A stretch of DNA of 6,765 nucleotides from Actinomycetota bacterium. Its GTDB lineage: Bacteria > Actinomycetota > Actinomycetes > UBA12327. The notes under the pieces are model-generated. The model ran no database searches. It saw only the letters and a program-made list of their open reading frames with translations, and was not told the origin of the DNA. The stretch is taken from NCBI GenBank assembly GCA_026392555.1, contig JAPLBW010000075.1, positions 1 to 6,765 of the forward strand, written 5' to 3'. A program made the translations under genes and the position numbers. Each line of letters starts with the position of its first letter. Within the stretch, counting starts at the first letter, position 1. This document shows positions 1 through 6,398 of the stretch, piece after piece.

Positions 1-1044
1 AGCCGCATGGGTGCGTTGGTCGATGATGCTCGACAAACCGCAGCAGATGAAATCGGCCCGGATGATGCTGACCGCGTCTTTTATAAGCTCCCGGTTCGCC
101 AAAAATTAGTGGTGATGCTCGGCGGCCCGACGATGAACCTGATCATCTCGGCGATTTTGTTCACCATCGCCTTTATGGCCCTTGGTTTACCTACACCGAG
201 CAACGTTGTGGGCTACGTCGCGCCGTGTATTCCTACCGAAGCCTCTCTTCGGGCCGACAAATCTTTGACCAAGTGCCCCAATACGCCTTCTCCTGCTGCT
301 GAATCGGGCCTTAAAGTGGGCGACCGCATTGTTTCGTTCAACGGCGTGGCCACCTCAAACTGGGAACAGGTGCGCACACAAATTCGCACCAGCGATAAGT
401 CCAATGTTCCTTTCACCGTTGATCGTGATGGCAAGACCTTGCGTTTGACTACGACGTTGGTCCAAGCTCCCCGACCGACGTTCAATGATCAAGGTGAGAT
501 CACCAGCATTGAGCCTGGTCTGTATTTCGGACTTGCCCCCACGGAAGAGCTGGTCAAGCAATCCTTCATCGCCGTTCCCAAGCAGATGTGGGCAATAACC
601 AAGCAAGCCACACGAGCCATCGTCACTTTGCCCGTGAAGATGTACGAACTCACCAAGACCGTCTTTGGTGGTCAACCCCGCGATCCCAATGGGCTGGTCG
701 GGGTGGTTGGTGTCGGGCGGATTAGTGGTGAGGTCGTGGCCGCCGAAGGCATTGACGTACAGCTCAAAGCACTACAGATCTTGGGTCTTCTTGCTGGCTT
801 GAATTTGTTCCTGTTCCTGTTCAACCTCATCCCGTTGTTACCGCTCGATGGTGGTTACGCCATCGGCGCAGTGTGGGAAGGCATCAAGCGGGGCTGGGCT
901 CGAATGCGTGGCAAGCCAGACCCTGGGCCGGTCGATGTGGCTAAGGCTTTGCCATTGGCCTATGGGATTTCCATCGTTTTGATCCTCATGGGTGTGCTGC
1001 TCGTGTGGGCCGACTTGTTCAAGCCGATTACCTTGGGACTCTAA
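1..1044 (+). CDS. rip1: M50 site-2 intramembrane metalloprotease (Rip1/RseP type), 5'-truncated
   Basis: C-terminal part of a membrane zinc protease that cuts transmembrane anti-sigma factors or other membrane substrates during regulated intramembrane proteolysis. The frame is open from the first base, so the true start and the HExxH zinc motif lie upstream. Numbering from the ATG at 7, the visible parts are a GGPTMN motif (121-138) leading into a hydrophobic helix (about residues 43-62); a periplasmic PDZ-like domain with ESGLKVGDRIVSFNG (about 98-155); a hydrophobic helix ending in NLIPLLPLDGG, whose Asp281 (codon 847-849) is the expected third zinc ligand; and a final transmembrane helix near the C-terminus. 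Both catalytic-core landmarks that fall in the window are intact, so the gene looks functional. ispG begins 28 bases downstream on the same strand, the order known from mycobacteria (dxr-rip1-ispG). Family assignment is firm; equivalence to Rip1 is inferred from synteny. Confidence 0.93.
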   Translation, partial: SRMGALVDDARQTAADEIGPDDADRVFYKLPVRQKLVVMLGGPTMNLIISAILFTIAFMALGLPTPSNVVGYVAPCIPTEASLRADKSLTKCPNTPSPAAESGLKVGDRIVSFNGVATSNWEQVRTQIRTSDKSNVPFTVDRDGKTLRLTTTLVQAPRPTFNDQGEITSIEPGLYFGLAPTEELVKQSFIAVPKQMWAITKQATRAIVTLPVKMYELTKTVFGGQPRDPNGLVGVVGVGRISGEVVAAEGIDVQLKALQILGLLAGLNLFLFLFNLIPLLPLDGGYAIGAVWEGIKRGWARMRGKPDPGPVDVAKALPLAYGISIVLILMGVLLVWADLFKPITLGL

Positions 1045-1072
1045 ATCAATTGCAATAGGGGATACTGAATCC

Positions 1073-2169
1073 ATGACCTCGCTCAACCTCGGTATGCCCG
1101 CTGCGCCACCGGTTCCACTAGCCCCTCGACGCAAGACGCGTCAGTTGTTGCTGAACCACCCCACGCACCCAGTGTTGGTCGGCGGCGATGCGCCGATCTC
1201 GGTGCAGTCGATGGCCACCACGTTGACCGCGGACGTTGACTCCACGTTGCAACAAATTGCTGAACTCACCGCGTCGGGTTGTCAGATTGTGCGCGTAGCT
1301 GTTCCAAGCCAAGACGACGTTGAAGCACTTCCAGCCATTGCCAAGAAGTCCGGCATTCCGGTGATTGCTGACATTCATTTTCAACCGAAGTATGTTTTCG
1401 CTGCGATTGACGCCGGTTGCGCTGGCGTGCGCGTTAACCCGGGCAACATCAGAGCCTTTGACGACAAGGTCAAAGACATCGCCAAGGCTGCAGGCGATGC
1501 AGGTATTCCGATCCGCATTGGTGTCAATGCGGGTTCGCTTGATAAGCGTTTGCTCGAAAAGTAAGGGAAGGCCAATCCAGAAGCCCTCGTGGAATCAGCG
1601 TTGTGGGACAGGCCTACCGACTCCTGTCACAAAAATGCGATTACCCCTTGCACTTAGGTGTGACCGAAGCCGGTCCCGCATTCCAAGGCACGATTAAGTC
1701 TGCGGTGGCCTTTGGCGCTTTGCTCGCGGACGGAATCGGCGACACGATTCGAGTGTCACTGTCGGCTCCGCCGGTAGAGGAAATCAAGGTCGGCAACCAG
1801 ATCCTTGAGTCCCTCGGTTTGCGTCAACGCGGACTAGAAATTGTGTCGTGCCCGTCCTGTGGTCGCGCGCAAGTCGATGTGTACACGTTGGCTGAACAAG
1901 TCACCGCTGGTTTAGAAGGCCTCACCGTTCCACTACGCGTTGCCGTCATGGGCTGCGTGGTCAATGGTCCAGGCGAAGCCCGCGAAGCTGACCTTGGGGT
2001 GGCTTCGGGTAACGGCAAGGGTCAAATTTTTGTTCGCGGTGAAGTCATCAAGACCGTTCCCGAATCGGAAATTGTTGAGACCTTGATCGAGGAAGCGTTG
2101 CGCATGGCCGAGGAAATGGGAATCGATCCTGAAGCCGAGGGCATTGGCCCGGTCGTCGAAATTCGCTAA
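1073..2169 (+). pseudogene. ispG: 4-hydroxy-3-methylbut-2-enyl diphosphate synthase (IspG/GcpE), disrupted by stop and frameshifting deletion
   Basis: IspG is the [4Fe-4S] enzyme that converts MEcPP to HMBPP in the MEP isoprenoid pathway. The ATG at 1073 follows AGGGGA (1057-1062) and gives a typical actinobacterial N-terminus (TIM-barrel half, SVQSMATTLTADVD, then IRIGVNAGSLDKRLLEK). After 163 codons the frame meets TAA at 1562-1564, where the family has Tyr in LLEKYG. Reading through it, GKANPEALVESALW continues to 1606; then the frame changes and homology resumes at QAYRLLSQKCDYPLHLG (from 1609). About 26 residues between these points, including the conserved SVKHNDP strand, are missing, equal to roughly 76 bases. 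The C-terminal cluster domain is intact: CPSCGRAQ (about 1849-1872) and GCVVNGPGEA (about 1951-1980) supply the three Cys and the Glu of the cluster. Restored length would be about 390 residues, normal for the family. The second fragment has no convincing ribosome-binding site. As written, no functional IspG can be made; assembly error is a serious alternative. Confidence 0.9.
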
Positions 2170-2195
2170 TGACCAGTGATCGGCGCGTGAAATGA
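2169..2195 (+). other. Possible 8-codon minicistron linking ispG and the GNAT gene
   Basis: An ATG at 2169-2171 overlaps the ispG TAA stop (TAATG) and opens a tiny frame, MTSDRRVK, that ends in TGA at 2193-2195. That TGA overlaps the ATG of the acetyltransferase gene as ATGA. The chain of stop/start overlaps could let ribosomes leaving ispG reinitiate and reach the GNAT start, which has no Shine-Dalgarno sequence of its own. Such a short frame can easily occur by chance, and nothing shows that it is translated. Confidence 0.25.
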
Positions 2196-3052
2196 CAACT
2201 GATGAGCACGCCCTGGCGACGTCTTCGTTACGCGAGCTCACACCGACGGATTTGCCAGACCTGCAACAACTCTTGGACCGCGATCCGGTTCGGCATTGCT
2301 TTGTTGCTCACCGCGTCCATGCCTCCGCTATGCACAGTTGGCGAATGGGTGGCCAAGTGTGGGGATGGTTTGAGGGCCAGCAGTTGGTATCGGCCATGTA
2401 CAACGGCGCCAATCTCGTTCCGGTAGAAGCAACCGAGGCCGCGCTGTTTGCTTTCGCCGACCGATCACGCAAATTCGGTCGGCGCTGTTCCTCGATTGTG
2501 GGGCCGGCCGAGGAAGTGGCTGAGTTGTGGCGCTTACTGGAACCGTCATGGGGTCCAGCTCGTGACGAACGCACCAACCAACCAGTCATGACGCTGACGC
2601 AGGCGCCGTCCATTGAGCCCGATCCTCTGGTGCGCTTGGTACGCGAAGACGAACTCGATATTTTGATGCCAGCCTGCATTGACATGTTCACCGAAGAAGT
2701 CGGGATTTCACCCATTCACGGCGAAAGTATGAATGTGTATCGCGCGCGGATCGCCGATGTCATTCGGTCAGGTCGAGCACTGGCTCGCATTGAAGACGGT
2801 CGTGTGGTCTTTAAGGCCGAAATCGGCGCAGTGTCAGCCCAGGCCTGCCAGGTTCAAGGCGTGTGGATCGATCCGCAGATGCGCGGGCTGGGCATGGCAG
2901 CCGCTGGCATGGCAGCGGTTGCGAGCTACGCGCAAACTCACATTGCTCCGGCCGTCTCGCTCTATGTCAATGACTACAACACATCAGCCCGTCGGGCCTA
3001 CCTTCGCGCTGGCTTCACCCAGACAGACACGTTCGCTTCCATCCTGTTCTAG
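2192..3052 (+). CDS. GNAT family N-acetyltransferase with N-terminal DUF4081-type domain
   Basis: A 286-residue cytoplasmic protein predicted to transfer an acetyl group from acetyl-CoA; the substrate is unknown. The N-terminal half (LPDLQQLLDRDPVRHCFVAHRV from about residue 20) resembles the DUF4081 domain of actinobacterial two-domain acetyltransferases such as mycobacterial Rv2867c. The C-terminal half is a GNAT fold: VQGVWIDPQMRGLGMA carries the acetyl-CoA pyrophosphate-binding loop (Q229-A236, R-G-x-G-x-A), followed by SLYVNDYNTSARRAYLRAGF (about 256-275), the usual GNAT motif B region. The ATG at 2192 is the only in-frame start between an upstream in-frame stop (2177-2179) and the conserved region. 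It has no clear Shine-Dalgarno sequence, which suggests translation coupled to ispG. It sits 22 bases after ispG, as in other actinobacteria. The sequence is intact. Family is well supported; the biological role is not known to me. Confidence 0.9.
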   Translation: MTTDEHALATSSLRELTPTDLPDLQQLLDRDPVRHCFVAHRVHASAMHSWRMGGQVWGWFEGQQLVSAMYNGANLVPVEATEAALFAFADRSRKFGRRCSSIVGPAEEVAELWRLLEPSWGPARDERTNQPVMTLTQAPSIEPDPLVRLVREDELDILMPACIDMFTEEVGISPIHGESMNVYRARIADVIRSGRALARIEDGRVVFKAEIGAVSAQACQVQGVWIDPQMRGLGMAAAGMAAVASYAQTHIAPAVSLYVNDYNTSARRAYLRAGFTQTDTFASILF

Positions 3053-3101
3053 CCGCTCTGCGCAGCAAGACCGATACGCTTACGCCACCAGCCCCAGCCT
3101 C

Positions 3102-3106
3102 GGAGG
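3102..3106 (+). promoter_or_regulatory. Shine-Dalgarno GGAGG setting the GTG start of proS
   Basis: GGAGG lies seven bases before the GTG at 3114. The open frame extends far upstream, to 2733, inside the acetyltransferase gene, so this site decides the start. The next internal candidate, ATG at 3126, would lose conserved N-terminal residues and is less well spaced. Confidence 0.85.
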
Positions 3107-3113
3107 AAAACTC

Positions 3114-4880
3114 GTGATCTTGCGTATGTCCACGCTGTTCTTGCGTACCTTGCGTGAAGATCCTGCCGATGCTGAAGTCCCTAGCCACACCCTGTTGGTG
3201 CGCGCGGGATACGTGCGCCGAGTAGCCCCTGGAATCTTCACCTGGTTGCCCTTGGGGTGGCGGGTGTTTCGCAAGGTCGAGCAGATCGTGCGTGACGAAA
3301 TGGATGCCTTCGGCGCCCAAGAAGTGCACTTCCCAGCCCTGTTGCCGCGTGAACCCTATGAAGCCACCGCGCGCTGGACGGAATACGGCCAGACTCTCTT
3401 CCGCTTGCAGGACCGCAAGGGCTCAGACATGTTGCTCGGCCCGACGCACGAAGAGATGTTCACCCTCTTGGTCAAGAGCGAGTACTCCAGTTACAAAGAT
3501 TTGCCCTTGAGCTTGTATCAAATTCAAACCAAGTACCGCGACGAAGCCCGCCCCCGCGCTGGAATCTTGCGTGGCCGCGAATTCGTGATGAAGGACTCGT
3601 ATTCCTTTGACCTCGACGATGCTGGTTTGCAAGAGTCCTACGAACAACACCGGCAGGCCTACATCCGCATCTTTGACCGCCTCGGCTTGGAGTACGTGAT
3701 CGTGTCGGCCATGGCCGGTGCCATGGGTGGAAGTCAAAGTGAAGAATTCCTCGCGCCTTGTGTGTCCGGTGAAGACACCTTCGTGCGCAGTACCGATGGG
3801 CTTTACGCCGCCAACGTCGAAGCGGTGGTTACGCCGGCGCCGGCTCCGGTCAGTTTCGATGGACTGCCGGCTGCCCATGTGGAAGCCACCCCCAACTGCG
3901 AAACCATCGACGACCTGGTTGCACTGTCTAACCGTGACTTCCCGCGAGCAGATGGTCGTGAATGGACTGCGGCTGACACGTTAAAGAACGTGGTCCTCAA
4001 GCTCACCTACCTTGATGACTCCACCGACGTGTTGGTGGTTGGCGTGCCCGGTGATCGCGAAGTAGACCTGCGTCGCCTAGAGGCCGCCGTTTTCCCCGCT
4101 ACTGTTGAACCACTGGGCGAAGAAGATTTCGCTAAGCACCCTGCTTTAGTGCGCGGCTACATCGGCCCGCAGGTGTTGGGTGAACAAAGCGCTAGTGGCA
4201 TTCGTTACTTGGTTGATCCGCGCGTGAGCACTGGTTCGGCGTGGATCAGTGGTGCCAACTCCACGGGTCAGCACGTGTATGACCTCGTCGTGGGACGCGA
4301 CTTCACGCCCGATGGCACCGTTGAGGCAGTGGCGGTGCGCGATGGCGACCTAGCCCCCGATGGTCATGGCGAATTGGTCAGCGCGCGGGGAATTGAAATC
4401 GGCCACATCTTCCAACTAGGCACCAAGTATGCGGAAGCCTTGGAACTGAAGGTGTTGAACGAAAATGGCAAGCAGCAAGTCGTGACCATGGGTTCGTATG
4501 GCATCGGCGTATCGCGCGCGGTGGCCGCTGTCGCTGAACAAACCTATGACGAGATCGGTTTGAGTTGGCCACGCAGTATTTCGCCCGCGGATGTTCATAT
4601 CGTGGCCGCGGGCAAGGAAGACGAGCTGTACGCCTTCGCTGATGACCTGGTGAGCGACCTGGAAGAACAAGGCATCGAAGTTCTCTATGACGATCGACGC
4701 CGGGTCTCACCTGGCGTGAAGTTTAAGGATGCTGAACTGATCGGAATCCCTACGATCATCGTGATCGGTAAGGGTCTCGCCAGTGGCGTCCTCGAAATTC
4801 GCGATCGCGCTTCAGGTCACAGTCGTGAGGTAGCAACTGCTGACGCACTAGCCGCCATTGTGGCCGAGGTACGTGGCTAG
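3114..4880 (+). CDS. proS: Prolyl-tRNA synthetase, bacterial type with editing insertion
   Basis: Class II aminoacyl-tRNA synthetase that charges tRNA-Pro with proline in the cytoplasm. The GTG start gives 588 residues beginning MILRMSTLFLRTLRED, matching actinobacterial ProRS in length and N-terminus. Visible parts: class II motif 1 region around VEQIVRDEMDAFGAQEVHFP (about 55-75); motif 2 region TKYRDEARPRAG (139-150) through GREFVMKDSYSFD; the INS (YbaK-like) editing domain between motifs 2 and 3, about 225-400, with TADTLKNVVLK (Lys291) and GYIGP (348-352); motif 3 GSYGIGVSR (460-468); and the anticodon-binding domain from DVHIVAAG (493) to the end, with SPGVKFKDAELIGIP. All catalytic signatures are present. 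The editing domain is expected to clear misacylated Ala-tRNA-Pro. The stop TAG lies in a CTAG shared with the convergent gene on the other strand. The 61-base gap after the acetyltransferase gene shows no clear promoter, so cotranscription is possible. Confidence 0.97.
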   Translation: MILRMSTLFLRTLREDPADAEVPSHTLLVRAGYVRRVAPGIFTWLPLGWRVFRKVEQIVRDEMDAFGAQEVHFPALLPREPYEATARWTEYGQTLFRLQDRKGSDMLLGPTHEEMFTLLVKSEYSSYKDLPLSLYQIQTKYRDEARPRAGILRGREFVMKDSYSFDLDDAGLQESYEQHRQAYIRIFDRLGLEYVIVSAMAGAMGGSQSEEFLAPCVSGEDTFVRSTDGLYAANVEAVVTPAPAPVSFDGLPAAHVEATPNCETIDDLVALSNRDFPRADGREWTAADTLKNVVLKLTYLDDSTDVLVVGVPGDREVDLRRLEAAVFPATVEPLGEEDFAKHPALVRGYIGPQVLGEQSASGIRYLVDPRVSTGSAWISGANSTGQHVYDLVVGRDFTPDGTVEAVAVRDGDLAPDGHGELVSARGIEIGHIFQLGTKYAEALELKVLNENGKQQVVTMGSYGIGVSRAVAAVAEQTYDEIGLSWPRSISPADVHIVAAGKEDELYAFADDLVSDLEEQGIEVLYDDRRRVSPGVKFKDAELIGIPTIIVIGKGLASGVLEIRDRASGHSREVATADALAAIVAEVRG

Positions 4881-5299
4881 TTAGTCGGCGCGACTTGGCT
4901 TAAGCCGGGAAATGCTTGTGCTCGGCCCCGCCACTGGGTGGCCCGCACGGCGCATCCTTGGAGTTGCTCTACAGCAATGCCGCGAGCCGACGCATCGTTT
5001 TCAAGCATCAATTCTGCATAGAGCACGCTGAGACGATCTTCGATGGCAATGGCCGTGGTGACCAGTTGTTTTTGCGTTCCAGCCGAAATATCTACGGCAT
5101 AGAACGGATCAGCCGGTACCGGTTCGGCGCCTTTGCTGACAATCAATCGTGAGAGTTGATCGCGGGCACTGCGATGAGCGTTCAGGTTGGTCAAAGCCCG
5201 CCCAGATTGCGAGGTGAGTCGCCCCCCGACTACGCCGTAGCCGTAAATCGCAGCATGTTCACCCGCGAGCGCGAGCTGCAGGCGATCAAGGACGCTCAT
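4877..5299 (-). CDS. Small ferritin-like protein, DUF4439 type
   Basis: A 140-residue soluble, alanine-rich, mainly helical protein with no signal peptide. It resembles the ferritin-like DUF4439 family of actinobacteria: LQLALAGEHAAIYGYGVVGGR (about residues 7-27), AHRSARDQLSRLI (41-53), PADPFYAVD (62-70) and AIEDRLSVLYAELM (85-98) have the spacing of a four-helix bundle. Glu14, His15, His42, Glu87 and Glu96 are possible metal ligands, but this is inference and no activity is established. The ATG start overlaps the stop of the upstream lipoprotein gene as ATGA (5296-5299), with GAGGTG (5305-5310 on this strand) five bases before it, so the two are translationally coupled. The gene runs convergent to proS and ends in the same CTAG. 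Position and orientation match mycobacterial Rv2844, as I recall it. Gene reality is well supported by coupling and synteny; function is unknown. Confidence 0.82.
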   Translation of the reverse strand: MSVLDRLQLALAGEHAAIYGYGVVGGRLTSQSGRALTNLNAHRSARDQLSRLIVSKGAEPVPADPFYAVDISAGTQKQLVTTAIAIEDRLSVLYAELMLENDASARGIAVEQLQGCAVRATQWRGRAQAFPGLSQVAPTN

Positions 5300-5727
5300 G
5301 AAGCCACCTCAACACTGGCCAGGGATGCGTTCGAGGCCGCGATGGAGGCCAGCAGCCGCGCAATGCGCGGTGAAGCGCCGACCGCGACCCGGGCACACAG
5401 AGCCGCCTGTTTGCGTTGGGCATTGGCAAGTTTGGTCAATGAAGTGATGGGGGCGGGTTCAACGACTTCCGTCGTCGCGCCGGCCGCGAGGAGTGCCTCA
5501 ATGTGAGCTTGATGAATGACCACTGCTTCGCGGGCTTTGCTTAAAGATTGGGCACCGGCAAGCAATGCTGCTTCGGCGACAAAAACTTGATTAACTCCCG
5601 CTTCGTCCACGCGCGGATCGAGGGCGTTGTCGTTGCTGCTGCAAGCACTGACCGACAGTCCGCTGACACCCAAGGCCACACCCAAGCCCAGCCCAGACAG
5701 CACGCCTCGGCGTGAGATGGGGCGCAT
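5296..5727 (-). CDS. Tat-type lipoprotein, probably ferritin-like/DUF4439-related
   Basis: A 143-residue alanine-rich protein predicted to be exported and lipid-anchored. The N-terminus MRPISRRGVLSG carries a twin-arginine motif (Arg6-Arg7), followed by a hydrophobic stretch and the lipobox VSAC with Cys29 as the lipidated residue. The mature part is helical and has an HQAHIEALLAAGA segment (about 72-84) recalling the partner protein; a ferritin-like bundle is plausible but not certain. The start ATG (5725-5727) has AGAGGA upstream on the minus strand. The gene overlaps the next one by ATGA, so they form a two-gene operon transcribed away from rimP. In mycobacteria the corresponding position holds a membrane alanine-rich protein (Rv2843, from memory). 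A metal-handling role outside the membrane is only a guess. Confidence 0.8.
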   Translation of the reverse strand: MRPISRRGVLSGLGLGVALGVSGLSVSACSSNDNALDPRVDEAGVNQVFVAEAALLAGAQSLSKAREAVVIHQAHIEALLAAGATTEVVEPAPITSLTKLANAQRKQAALCARVAVGASPRIARLLASIAASNASLASVEVAS

Positions 5728-5784
5728 GGGTAGTCCTCTCGGATGTGCAGGTGGGGGAGTAAGGCAGTAGCGTCAGGTTAGTGG

Positions 5785-5800
5785 CAGGGCGTACGCTCTG
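5785..5800. promoter_or_regulatory. 16-bp near-palindrome in the divergent spacer (possible operator)
   Basis: CAGGGCGTACGCTCTG is self-complementary at seven of eight base pairs, with a perfect GCGTACGC core (5789-5796). The one mismatch is G5788 against T5797. It lies between the divergent lipoprotein and rimP genes and directly beside a second palindrome. It could bind a dimeric regulator. No regulator family was recognised. Confidence 0.4.
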
Positions 5801-5801
5801 A

Positions 5802-5819
5802 CTGTATTGCGCACTACAG
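5802..5819. promoter_or_regulatory. 18-bp near-palindrome in the divergent spacer (possible operator)
   Basis: CTGTATTGCGCACTACAG is self-complementary at eight of nine base pairs: CTGTA/TACAG arms around a TGCGCA core with the same centre, and a single mismatch (T5807 against C5814). It is separated from the neighbouring 16-bp palindrome by one base. The pair is centred midway between the two divergent start codons. Function as an operator is inferred from symmetry and position only. Confidence 0.45.
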
Positions 5820-5863
5820 CACGACAGATTAACAACTGTTTGACCACAACTGGACCCCCTGTC

Positions 5864-5868
5864 AGGAG
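5864..5868 (+). promoter_or_regulatory. Shine-Dalgarno AGGAG setting the ATG start of rimP
   Basis: AGGAG lies seven bases before the ATG at 5876. The open frame extends upstream to 5807 through the palindrome region, but residues before this ATG do not look like RimP, so this site fixes the start. Confidence 0.85.
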
Positions 5869-5875
5869 AGCTTTG

Positions 5876-6397
5876 ATGACCGCATCCGAAGACAGAGTGT
5901 GGGCCGTTGTTGAACCCGTGGTCCAAGACCAGGGCTATGACCTTGAGGCGCTTTCTGTGATGGCTGCGGGCCGTCGCCGCCTGGTCAAGATCGTGATTGA
6001 CAGTGATCTGGGCGTTGACCTGGACGATGTTGCGCGCATCAGCAGCGAGGTGTCTCGCGCCCTCGATGATGTCGATGCCATGGGCGAGACCCCCTACGTC
6101 TTGGAAGTCACCTCGCCTGGAGTGGATCGACCCCTGACTCTCGAGCGCCACTGGCGCCGGGCGGCTAGCCGACTGGTCAAAGTCACCTTGACCGATGGTG
6201 AGTCCATCACGGGTCGAGTGGCCTCAACGAACGAAACATCTGCGACGTTGGTTGACGACGACGACTCCACCAGCGTGGACGTTGCCTTTGCTGATGTGGA
6301 AAAAGCAGTTGTGCAAATTGAATTCAACCGGTCACGCATCAACGACAAACTCAGCGACGAACTCGATGAGTTTGACGACAACGAAGAAGGGCAGTGA
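5876..6397 (+). CDS. rimP: Ribosome maturation factor RimP
   Basis: RimP binds the 30S precursor and helps assemble the small ribosomal subunit. The product is 173 residues, normal for actinobacterial RimP. The N-terminal alpha/beta domain (about 1-88) contains VWAVVEPVVQDQGYDLEAL, VKIVIDSD and the family signature YVLEVTSPGVDRPL (74-87). The C-terminal SH3/Sm-like domain (about 90-155) follows, with LVKVTLTDGESITGRV and the closing AVVQIEFN strand. The last residues form an acidic tail (DELDEFDDNEE), common in actinobacterial members. The start ATG is set by AGGAG. The stop TGA (6395-6397) is one base before the nusA ATG, so the two genes are almost certainly cotranscribed and translationally coupled, as in the widespread rimP-nusA-infB operon. 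A promoter must lie in the upstream spacer, but I see no convincing -35/-10 pair. Confidence 0.96.
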   Translation: MTASEDRVWAVVEPVVQDQGYDLEALSVMAAGRRRLVKIVIDSDLGVDLDDVARISSEVSRALDDVDAMGETPYVLEVTSPGVDRPLTLERHWRRAASRLVKVTLTDGESITGRVASTNETSATLVDDDDSTSVDVAFADVEKAVVQIEFNRSRINDKLSDELDEFDDNEEGQ

Positions 6398-6398
6398 C

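Noticed and set aside
1562..1608. Programmed readthrough or frameshifting in ispG
   Set aside because: Recoding could bypass the stop and correct the frame but cannot supply the missing ~26 residues of the barrel; no slippery site or following stem-loop was noticed.
2733..3113. Upstream extension of the proS reading frame into the acetyltransferase gene
   Set aside because: The extension overlaps the intact GNAT gene in another frame, has no ProRS homology, and a clear GGAGG sits before the GTG at 3114 where family similarity begins.
3423..3878. 151-codon open frame on the minus strand inside proS
   Set aside because: It is antisense to well-conserved proS coding sequence, shows no recognisable domain, and is a frame shadow.
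4897..4906. GGCTTAAGCC as a terminator for the proS/DUF4439 convergence
   Set aside because: It is a 10-bp palindrome without a loop or a T-run, lying inside coding sequence; it is not a plausible intrinsic terminator.
5802..5819. LexA (SOS box) reading of CTGTA...TACAG
   Set aside because: The E. coli SOS box has CTG and CAG separated by 10 bases; here it is 12, with a GC-rich core. Actinobacterial LexA sites use a different GAAC/GTTC motif.
5840..5845. TTGACC as a -35 element for rimP
   Set aside because: A -10 element at normal spacing would fall on the ribosome-binding site, and no TANNNT-like hexamer is present there.
5807..5875. N-terminal extension of rimP
   Set aside because: These 23 codons are unlike RimP and run through the second palindrome; AGGAG at 5864-5868 places the start at 5876.
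5591..6151. 186-codon open frame on the minus strand covering the lipoprotein start, spacer and rimP
   Set aside because: It overlaps the lipoprotein gene in another frame and is antisense to rimP; both of those genes have firm evidence and this frame has none.
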